From Solirubrobacterales bacterium 70-9 (GTDB taxonomy: Bacteria > Actinomycetota > Thermoleophilia > Solirubrobacterales > 70-9), in assembly GCA_001898095.1 (NCBI GenBank), contig MKSH01000174.1, positions 1 to 6,854 on the forward strand: a stretch of 6,854 nt of DNA, given 5' to 3'. The notes under the pieces were generated by a model that saw nothing but the letters and a program-made list of their open reading frames with translations, did no database searches and was not told the DNA's origin. This document shows, piece by piece, positions 1 to 5,222 of the stretch (its first letter is position 1; every line of letters begins with the position of its first letter). The translations under genes were made by a program, and so were the position numbers.

Positions 1-326
1 ACCGCGAACGGCAGCGGCACGAAGGTCACCAGCAGGCAGAGCCCGATGTCCAGGCGGAGGCCGTAGAGGGTGCGGGAGAAGACGTCGCGGCCGGTGTCGT
101 CGGTGCCGAAGAGGTGCCGGCCGGAGGGCGACTGGAGCAGCGCGAAGGGGTCGATTTCGTTCGGCTTGTAGGGCGCGATCAGCGGCGCGAAGAGGGCGGC
201 GAGGGCGAGCAGGCCGACGATCACGGCGCCGACCTTGACCGCCGTCGGCCAGGCCTTGATCCACCGCCAGATGCCGCGCCGGCGAGGGCGGGCGACGGCC
301 CCGGCGTCGACGGTCGCGGCGCTCAC
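1..326 (-). CDS. DppC/OppC-like ABC transporter permease, N-terminal part (cut by window edge)
   Basis: This is the second inner-membrane permease of a peptide/nickel-type (Dpp/Opp) ABC importer, which would pair with the DppB-like permease upstream to form the translocation channel. Only the first 108 codons plus two bases are in the window. I translated them from a GTG start at 326-324, which overlaps the TGA stop of the upstream permease gene as GTGA, so translation is probably coupled. The N-terminus is a basic, Arg-rich cytoplasmic tail (residues 1-28), followed by a first membrane helix at about 31-51. Next comes the family hallmark HLFGTDDTGRDVFSR at residues 71-85, and a second hydrophobic stretch begins near residue 94. 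The conserved EAA loop would lie beyond the left edge. The HLFGTD.TGRD motif makes the family call firm. The transported compound cannot be read from this fragment. Confidence 0.93.
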   Translation of the reverse strand, partial: MSAATVDAGAVARPRRRGIWRWIKAWPTAVKVGAVIVGLLALAALFAPLIAPYKPNEIDPFALLQSPSGRHLFGTDDTGRDVFSRTLYGLRLDIGLCLLVTFVPLPFA

Positions 327-1267
327 GAGCGACCCGCCAGTCGGATGCGGGGATCGAGCCAGGCGTAGGCGATGTCGGCGAGGAAGCCGATGATCACGAC
401 CACCGCGCCGCTGAGGAAGACCAGGGTCTGGACCAGCTGGTAATCGCGTTTGGAGACCGCCTGGACCAGCAGCGTGCCCGCGCCGGGGATCTGGAAGACG
501 TTTTCCACCAGCACCAGGAGGCCGACGAGGAAGCCGAAGAGCGAGGCGAGGATGGTGATCGTGCCGACCACCGAGTTTTTCATCGCGTGCCTGCCGACCA
601 CGCGGAATTCGCCGTAGCCGCGCGCCCGGGCGGCCTCGATGTATTCGCTGTTCAACACGGTGACCAGGCTGGCGCGCAGGTTGCGGACGATCACCACCAG
701 CAGGCCGAGGCCGATCGTCAGGGCCGGCACCGTGCAGGTGCGGAGGATGCCGCCGATCCCGCCTTCGTAGCCGGAGACCGGGAACCACTTCAGCTCGAAC
801 CCGAGCAGCAGGGCCAGCATCAGGCCGAGCCAGAAGGGCGGCATCGCGAAGGTGAAGGTGGTGACGACGCGGATCGCGTTGTCGACCACGCCGCCCTGGC
901 GCAGCGCCGCGATGATCGCCAGCGGCACGCCGATGATCAGCGCGATCAGGATCCCGTAGATCAGGATCGCCGCCGAGGGCCCGACCCGGTTGCCGATCAG
1001 TTCGGCGATGTTGGAGCTGAACGCGGTCGATTCACCGAAGTTGAGCGTGACGATGTTGCCGAGGTAGAGCCAGAACTGCTCCGGCCAGGAACGGTCCAGG
1101 CCCCATTTGTGGTGCAGCTGTTCGACCGCTTCCGGGGTGGCGTGGACCCCGAGCTGGATTTTCGCCGGGTCGCCTGGGATCAGGTGGATCATCAGGAACG
1201 TCCCCAGCGCGATCCCGAGCAGGACCACGATGCTGATGATCAGTCGTTTGACTAGATAGACGAGCAT
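323..1267 (-). CDS. DppB/OppB-like ABC transporter permease
   Basis: This is a 314-residue inner-membrane permease of the peptide/opine/nickel importer family, a normal length for DppB-type proteins. The N-terminus has a first membrane helix (about 9-29) running into the family motif LIPGDPA (29-35). Further hydrophobic segments lie near 97-121, 134-156, 180-200, 236-257 and 280-302, giving six helices in all. The EAA loop that contacts the ATPase is visible as EYIEAARARG (208-217), and VENVFQIPGAG (254-264) and LDPRIRL (304-310) are typical C-terminal family motifs. The ATG is preceded by GAAGGA with a 5-nt spacer, in a 33-bp gap after the binding-protein gene. Its stop overlaps the next permease start. 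Glutamate codons lean to GAA, less strongly than in the binding-protein gene. The family is sure; the substrate is not known, since Dpp-type systems also carry opines, nickel, haem and oligosaccharides. Confidence 0.96.
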   Translation of the reverse strand: MLVYLVKRLIISIVVLLGIALGTFLMIHLIPGDPAKIQLGVHATPEAVEQLHHKWGLDRSWPEQFWLYLGNIVTLNFGESTAFSSNIAELIGNRVGPSAAILIYGILIALIIGVPLAIIAALRQGGVVDNAIRVVTTFTFAMPPFWLGLMLALLLGFELKWFPVSGYEGGIGGILRTCTVPALTIGLGLLVVIVRNLRASLVTVLNSEYIEAARARGYGEFRVVGRHAMKNSVVGTITILASLFGFLVGLLVLVENVFQIPGAGTLLVQAVSKRDYQLVQTLVFLSGAVVVIIGFLADIAYAWLDPRIRLAGRS

Positions 1268-1300
1268 CGTGGTCCTTCGGGCTACTCCTTCAGTCCTCGG

Positions 1301-2932
1301 TCACGAGGATTTTTCCGCGATCCAGGTTTCCTGCAGCTGATCGACCCCGAGGCCGTTGGCCTCGGTGCCGCAGATGTTGGACTGGTGCCCGTTGATCAAC
1401 GGGAAGTCCATGACGTTCAGCGAAGGCATTTCTTCGTTGAAGAGTTCCTGGATCTTTTTCCATTCGGCCTTGCGGCCGGCTTCGTTGGTGCTGGAGATGA
1501 ATTTTTCGACCAGACCTTCGGCTTCCTTGTTGGTCCAGTACGACTTGAACCCATCGAGTTCGGCGGCCGGGAGCGCGTAGAAGGCCGCGTACTCGTCCGG
1601 CACCGGCACGTCGCTGGAGGTGCCGACGAACGGGAACGTCATTTCGAATTCCCCTTCGAACCACTTTTCGGCGACCGCCGCGGATTCCAGTTCTTCCAGC
1701 TTCACTTCGACGCCGATTTCCTTCAGCTCGCTCTGGATCAGCAGCGACATCTGCTTGAAGTAGTCGGACCCGGCCGGGTACTGCAGCTTCACCGAGAACC
1801 CTTTCGGGAATTTCGATGCGGCCATTTCTTCCTTCGCTTTTTCGAGGTTGAATTCGAACGGCGCCACTTCCTGGTCGGAAGCGTCGAGTTCGAAGTTCAT
1901 CAGCACGCTGTTGGGGACGGTGCCGGTGCCGCGGAACACCGTTTCGTTCAGCTGTTCGCGGTTGAGGGCGAGGCTGAGCGCCCGGCGGACGTGGACGTCG
2001 CCGAGGGCCTTGACCCGGTTGTTGGCGATCAGGATCACCGCCTGCGGCAGTTCGACCTCCTCGATCCCCAGGTTCGGTTCGCTCTGCAGCGAGGTCACCT
2101 GGGTGAACGGGATGCCGTCGGCCATCTGCGCTTCACCCGATTTCAGCGCCAGCACGCGGGTGTTCGAGTTGGTGACGAAGTTCCACCGCATCGTCTGCAG
2201 GTACGGTTTCCCTTTTTCGAAGTAGTACGGATTTTTTTCGAACGTGATGTGCGAGCCGGTGGCGAATTCTTTGACGATGAAGGGACCGGTGCCGACCGGG
2301 TGCTTCCAGTAGGCGGCGCCTTCCGATTCCAGCTTCGCTTTGTCGACGATGAACGCCGGGAAGATCGACAGGTTGTAGAGGAACGCGGCAACCGGGTGTT
2401 CGAGTTTCACGACCACGGTCGTGTCGTTCGTCGCCTTCACGCTTTCCATGCCCTGGGCGACCCCGGCCAGCGAGATGTTCACTTCCGGATCGGCGAACTG
2501 TTCGAGGTTCCAGGCGATGTCTTCGGCGGTCAGCGGCGACCCGTCGGAATATTTGAGCCCGGGACGGAGGTGGAAGGTGTAGGTCAACCCGTCCTTGGAG
2601 ATGTCCCATTTTTCGGCCAGGCCGGGGACGACCTTGTCGCTCCCGTTCGGATCGTTGCGGACGATGCCGTTGAAGATCATTTCCTGGGCGAAGATGTCGC
2701 CGTTGCCGTTCTTGATTTCGCGCGGGTTCAGCGTCACCGTTTCCAGCTGGCGCGAGTAGACGAGCGAGCCGCCTGCCACCGGTTCTTCTTCGCAGGCGGC
2801 ATTGGCGGTCGTCTTGCTTTCGCCTTCCTTGGCGACCGAGATCGCGCCGCCGCCGCCACTGCTCCCTCCACAGGCACTGACGAGCAACGCCAGCAGCGCG
2901 CCCATCGTTCCGATCAGTAAGAGCTTCCTCAT
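1301..2932 (-). CDS. Peptide/nickel-type ABC transporter substrate-binding lipoprotein (SBP_bac_5, DppA/OppA family)
   Basis: This is a 543-residue extracytoplasmic solute-binding protein that would capture the substrate and deliver it to the two downstream permeases. I start it at ATG 2932-2930, not at an in-frame ATG 120 bp further upstream inside the aminotransferase gene. The chosen start gives a proper lipoprotein signal peptide: MRK, a hydrophobic core at 4-18, and lipobox VSAC with Cys21 as the lipidated residue. It also has a strong AGGAGG site 8 nt upstream. A Gly/Ser-rich linker (22-29) follows. Family landmarks are TYTFHLRPGLKYSDGSPLTA (117-136), HPVGTGPFIVKEF (211-223) and VRRALSLALNRE (315-326). 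The length suits the family. Two further cysteines, Cys47 and Cys521, could form a disulphide. Glutamate is encoded almost only by GAA, unlike the divergent operon. It shares the strand with the aminotransferase 88 bp upstream. The ligand is unknown and need not be a peptide. Confidence 0.95.
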   Translation of the reverse strand: MRKLLLIGTMGALLALLVSACGGSSGGGGAISVAKEGESKTTANAACEEEPVAGGSLVYSRQLETVTLNPREIKNGNGDIFAQEMIFNGIVRNDPNGSDKVVPGLAEKWDISKDGLTYTFHLRPGLKYSDGSPLTAEDIAWNLEQFADPEVNISLAGVAQGMESVKATNDTTVVVKLEHPVAAFLYNLSIFPAFIVDKAKLESEGAAYWKHPVGTGPFIVKEFATGSHITFEKNPYYFEKGKPYLQTMRWNFVTNSNTRVLALKSGEAQMADGIPFTQVTSLQSEPNLGIEEVELPQAVILIANNRVKALGDVHVRRALSLALNREQLNETVFRGTGTVPNSVLMNFELDASDQEVAPFEFNLEKAKEEMAASKFPKGFSVKLQYPAGSDYFKQMSLLIQSELKEIGVEVKLEELESAAVAEKWFEGEFEMTFPFVGTSSDVPVPDEYAAFYALPAAELDGFKSYWTNKEAEGLVEKFISSTNEAGRKAEWKKIQELFNEEMPSLNVMDFPLINGHQSNICGTEANGLGVDQLQETWIAEKSS

Positions 2933-2940
2933 CCTTCTCT

Positions 2941-2946
2941 CCTCCT
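2941..2946 (-). promoter_or_regulatory. Ribosome binding site of the binding-protein gene
   Basis: The minus strand reads AGGAGG here, a perfect anti-Shine-Dalgarno match, 8 nt before the ATG at 2932. It decides the start codon: the longer in-frame reading would begin inside the aminotransferase gene and would bury the signal peptide. It is the strongest site in the leftward operon, in keeping with the usual excess of binding protein over permease. Confidence 0.8.
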
Positions 2947-2966
2947 CATGGTGATCAACGACGGAC

Positions 2967-2983
2967 GCCTGTGGGGAACAGGC
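2967..2983. other. Short perfect hairpin between aminotransferase and binding-protein genes
   Basis: A 6-bp perfect inverted repeat (GCCTGT / ACAGGC) with a 5-nt loop lies in the 88-bp gap, within the leader of the binding-protein mRNA. On the minus strand it is not followed by a T-run, so it does not look like an intrinsic terminator for the operon. It could be a processing or stability element that sets binding-protein level apart from aminotransferase level. On the plus strand it is followed by AGTTTTA, but no plus-strand gene ends here. The stem is short enough to occur by chance. Confidence 0.3.
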
Positions 2984-3020
2984 AGTTTTACTTCTACTTT
3001 GGGGTGGCAGTAACCCAAGG

Positions 3021-4265
3021 TCAACCGGTCGTCGTTTTCGAGGCGACAGCATCTACACCAGCCTCGACCGCGGTGAGCGCCTGGTCAAGGTCGCGCTCGT
3101 CCATCGCCGCGGAGACGAACCAGTTGTGCCGGGGGTGGAGGTACAGCCCGTGCTTGCCGCACTCGGCCGTGAAGATGTCATTGAGGGCGCGCGAGTCGTC
3201 GTCGGCCTCGAAGCGCGCGTAGGGCATCGTCGGCGGTCCGGTGACCACGACGCCGATGCCGCGCGCCTCGGCGGCGGCGACGATCCCCTGCTGGAACTTC
3301 GTCCCCCACTCGTTCATCTTGGCGAGCGAGTCGTCGCGCTCCATGATCTCGAGCGTCGCCAGGCCGGCGGCCATCGCGTCGCCGCTCCACCAGAAGGAGC
3401 CGGTGGCGAAGACCCGGGCGGCGGCCTCGCGGACCTCCTCTTTGCCGACCAGCGCCGCCAGCGCGTAGCCGTTGGCGATCGCCTTGCCCCAGGCGCTCAT
3501 GTCGGCGGCGACGCCGAACCGGTGCCAGGCGCTGCCGAACTCGAGCCGCATCCCGGTTCGCACCTCGTCGTGGATCAGCAGCGCGTCGTGCCGGTCGCAG
3601 AGCTCGCGCAGGCCGACCGCGAACTCGGCGGTGGGGGCGACCTGGTCGAAGGCGGCGGGCTGACGATAGGGGGAGACGATCACCGCGGCGAGGTCGCCGG
3701 GGTGGCGTTCGATCGCCGCGCCGACGCTGTCGAGGTCGTTGAAGTCGAAGTAGTCGAGGCTGGCGCGATCGCCGGGGACGGTGCCCTGGGCGTCGGGATT
3801 GCACCAGGGAAGCGACCCGTGGTAGGCGCCGTTGGCGACCAGGACCGTGCTCTTGCCGGTGTGGGCGCGGGCCAGGGTGACCGAGAGCGTGGTGACGTCG
3901 GAGCCGTTCTTCGCGAACAGCGCCCAGGCGCCGCCGTCGATCATCGGCACCAGCTTCTCGGCGAGGTCGACCATGACCGGGGCGGCACCGGGGCCGCAGT
4001 CGACCTGAGCGTGCTGGCGGGCGACCGCCTCCTCGACCTCGGGGTGCAGGTAGCCGAGCACGATCGGGCCCCAGCTGCACATCAGGTCGATGTATTCGTT
4101 GCCGTCGACGTCCCAGACCCGCGAACCCTCCGCGCGGGCGATGAAGTGCGGCGAACCTGGCCAGTTCATCTGCGGGGAGAAGTGTCCGGCGACGCCTCGG
4201 GGGAGGGCTTTCGCGGCTCTTTCGTCGAGTTCGAGCCCGGTCCGGCCCGTGGCGGTGGTGGTCAT
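3021..4265 (-). CDS. Class III PLP-dependent aminotransferase, glutamate-1-semialdehyde-aminomutase-like
   Basis: This 414-residue cytoplasmic fold-type I PLP enzyme would transfer or shift an amino group on a small amine, amino sugar or omega-amino acid. The N-terminal region has WDVDGNEYIDLMCSWGP (51-67), the usual entry motif. KNGSDVTTLSVTLARAHTG (119-137) sits where the family normally has NSG-(S/T)-EA and binds the cofactor phosphate, and AYHG (147-150) supplies the aromatic residue that stacks on the cofactor. HDEVRTGMR (232-240) carries Asp233, which pairs with the pyridine nitrogen. SAWGKAIANG (257-266) holds the Schiff-base Lys261. All essential residues are present, so it should be active. 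NGSD in place of NSGTEA argues against a housekeeping HemL. No clear Shine-Dalgarno precedes the ATG; a -10-like TAAGAT ends 6 nt before it, which suggests a leaderless transcript. It is the first gene of the transporter operon and divergent from the transketolase genes. The substrate is not identifiable from sequence. Confidence 0.92.
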   Translation of the reverse strand: MTTTATGRTGLELDERAAKALPRGVAGHFSPQMNWPGSPHFIARAEGSRVWDVDGNEYIDLMCSWGPIVLGYLHPEVEEAVARQHAQVDCGPGAAPVMVDLAEKLVPMIDGGAWALFAKNGSDVTTLSVTLARAHTGKSTVLVANGAYHGSLPWCNPDAQGTVPGDRASLDYFDFNDLDSVGAAIERHPGDLAAVIVSPYRQPAAFDQVAPTAEFAVGLRELCDRHDALLIHDEVRTGMRLEFGSAWHRFGVAADMSAWGKAIANGYALAALVGKEEVREAAARVFATGSFWWSGDAMAAGLATLEIMERDDSLAKMNEWGTKFQQGIVAAAEARGIGVVVTGPPTMPYARFEADDDSRALNDIFTAECGKHGLYLHPRHNWFVSAAMDERDLDQALTAVEAGVDAVASKTTTG

Positions 4266-4271
4266 CTCGGG

Positions 4272-4301
4272 ATCTTAAACAGACGTGCGAAATAGAATCA
4301 A
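4272..4301 (-). promoter_or_regulatory. Proposed promoter of the leftward aminotransferase/transporter operon
   Basis: The minus strand shows TTGATT at 4301-4296 (four of six to TTGACA), an 18-bp spacer, and TAAGAT at 4277-4272 (four of six to TATAAT, and matching the TANNNT form common in Actinobacteria). The -10 ends 6 nt before the ATG at 4265, so transcription would begin at or next to the start codon. The first CAGACGTGCG copy lies in the spacer. A start site further upstream, for example from TATAAG near 4344-4349, is possible. Confidence 0.45.
4280..4289. repeat. Direct repeat copy 1, putative operator
   Basis: CAGACGTGCG, identical to the copy at 4312-4321 and in the same orientation, 32 bp start to start. 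It lies between the proposed -35 and -10 of the leftward operon, where a bound repressor or a spacer-binding activator would act. No regulator gene is present in the window, so the binding protein is unknown. Confidence 0.6.
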
Positions 4302-4329
4302 GGACTTATTTCAGACGTGCGTATAAAAT
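4301..4329 (+). promoter_or_regulatory. Proposed promoter of the rightward transketolase/aldolase operon
   Basis: AGGACT at 4301-4306 (weak -35, three of six), a 17-bp spacer, then TAAAAT at 4324-4329 (five of six). An overlapping TATAAA at 4322-4327 is an alternative -10. The start site would be near 4336, giving a leader of about 55 nt to the ATG at 4392. The poor -35 would suit a promoter that needs an activator. The second CAGACGTGCG copy lies in the spacer. Confidence 0.4.
4312..4321. repeat. Direct repeat copy 2, putative operator
   Basis: This is the second perfect copy of CAGACGTGCG. It lies between the proposed -35 and -10 of the rightward operon. The 32-bp period to copy 1 places both sites on nearly the same face of the helix, as expected for cooperative binding by one regulator that controls both operons. 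Confidence 0.6.
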
Positions 4330-4391
4330 CGCACCGCGTCGCCTTATACACGGGGCGCAAAGGGAATTCTGCCGGCAATAGAGGGGAACAC

Positions 4392-5222
4392 ATGGAGGCG
4401 AGTCAGGTCCAGGAAGTCCGCGATAGAGCCGGCGTCGTGCGCCGCGAGACGATCCGGCTGATCGAGGTCGCGGGCAACGGTCATTACTCCAGCGTCTTCT
4501 CCTGCGCGGAGATCATGGGCGCCCTCTACAGCGGCGTGATGCGGCTCGCCGAGGACCCCGAGTGGCCCGAGCGCGACCGCCTGATCCTCTCCAAGGGCCA
4601 CGTCGCGATCGGCCTCTACCCGCTGCTCGCCGAGCGCGGCTACTTCCCTTCCGAGTGGCTCGACTCCTACACGCGGCTCGGCAGCCCGCTCGGCGACCAC
4701 CCCGACATGCGCCGCATCCCCGGCGTCGACTTCTCCTCCGGCAGCCTCGGCCACGGCCTCTCGGTCGGGGTCGGGATGGCGCAGGCGGCGCGCCTGCGCG
4801 GCTACGACGAGACCCGGATCTGGGTGCTGCTCGGCGACCAGGAGCTGAACGAGGGCCAGGTCTGGGAAGCGGCGGGCTCGGCCTCCCACTTCGGCCTCGG
4901 CAACCTGGTCGCGATCGTCGACGCCAACCAGATGGGGCTCGACGGGATGACCGAGGAGACGATGCCGGTCGAGCCGATCGGCGGCCGCTTCGAGGCCTTC
5001 GGCTGGGAGGTGGTGGAGATCGACGGGCACGACCCGGAGGCGATCCTCGCCGCCGCCGCCGCCCTGCCGCCCGCCGCTTCAGGCAAACCGCAATGCATCG
5101 TCGCCCGCACGGTGAAGGGCAAGGGGGTCTCTTATATGGAGCTGTCGCGCACCTGGCACATCGGCTATCTCGACCCCGACGACGCCGCCGCGGCGGTGAA
5201 GGAGATCGATCAGCGTGGCTGA
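4392..5222 (+). CDS. Transketolase, N-terminal (thiamine-diphosphate-binding) subunit
   Basis: This is a 276-residue subunit of a split transketolase, which moves a two-carbon ketol group between a ketose and an aldose using thiamine diphosphate. The length fits stand-alone N-terminal subunits. I chose ATG 4392, preceded by GAGGGG with a 5-nt spacer, over an in-frame GTG at 4317. That GTG lies inside the proposed promoter, and the reading adds 25 residues with no family resemblance. Motifs in order are GNGHYSS (28-34, in place of the common GHPGG), LILSKGH (64-70), DFSSGSLGHGLSVGVGMA (113-130), and the cofactor/Mg motif GDQELNEGQVWEA (148-160) with Asp149 and Asn179 as likely Mg ligands. WHIGY (255-259) lies near the end. 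The third residue of the usual GDG is Gln150, which is unusual. The stop overlaps the start of the C-terminal subunit by 8 bp, which supports a two-chain enzyme. The donor and acceptor sugars are unknown. Confidence 0.93.
   Translation: MEASQVQEVRDRAGVVRRETIRLIEVAGNGHYSSVFSCAEIMGALYSGVMRLAEDPEWPERDRLILSKGHVAIGLYPLLAERGYFPSEWLDSYTRLGSPLGDHPDMRRIPGVDFSSGSLGHGLSVGVGMAQAARLRGYDETRIWVLLGDQELNEGQVWEAAGSASHFGLGNLVAIVDANQMGLDGMTEETMPVEPIGGRFEAFGWEVVEIDGHDPEAILAAAAALPPAASGKPQCIVARTVKGKGVSYMELSRTWHIGYLDPDDAAAAVKEIDQRG
5199..5204 (+). promoter_or_regulatory. Ribosome binding site of the transketolase C-terminal subunit
   Basis: AAGGAG lies inside the end of the N-terminal subunit gene, 10 nt before the GTG at 5215. 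It supports the GTG start and an 8-bp overlap between the two genes, an arrangement that favours coupled, near-equal synthesis of the two halves of one enzyme. Confidence 0.65.

Noticed and set aside
1268..1300. Possible promoter or terminator between the binding-protein and DppB-like genes
   Set aside because: The 33-bp gap holds only two AAGGA-type ribosome sites. I saw no stem-loop and no promoter boxes.
1385..2920. Long plus-strand open frame (511 codons) opposite the binding-protein gene
   Set aside because: It is the shadow of a GC-rich gene: the product is an Arg/Val/Phe-rich string with no domain, while the minus strand encodes a complete, motif-bearing lipoprotein.
2967..2990. Intrinsic terminator on the plus strand (hairpin followed by AGTTTTA)
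   Set aside because: No plus-strand gene ends nearby, the stem is only 6 bp, and the T-run is four bases.
2933..3052. 40-residue upstream extension of the binding lipoprotein
   Set aside because: It would overlap the aminotransferase gene and place the signal peptide internally. The inner ATG has a perfect AGGAGG and gives a standard lipobox.
3021..4265. Aminotransferase as housekeeping HemL (tetrapyrrole synthesis)
   Set aside because: The cofactor-phosphate loop differs from the HemL NSGTEA motif, and the gene is in a transporter operon without other haem genes.
3126..4295. Plus-strand open frame (389 codons) opposite the aminotransferase
   Set aside because: It crosses the divergent promoter region and gives a repetitive Gly/Asp/Val/Arg protein. 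The minus-strand aminotransferase is clearly the coding frame.
4317..4391. 25-residue N-terminal extension of the transketolase N-subunit from GTG 4317
   Set aside because: The GTG lies inside the second direct repeat and upstream of the proposed transcription start, has no ribosome site, and the added residues do not resemble transketolase. ATG 4392 has GAGGGG at the right distance.
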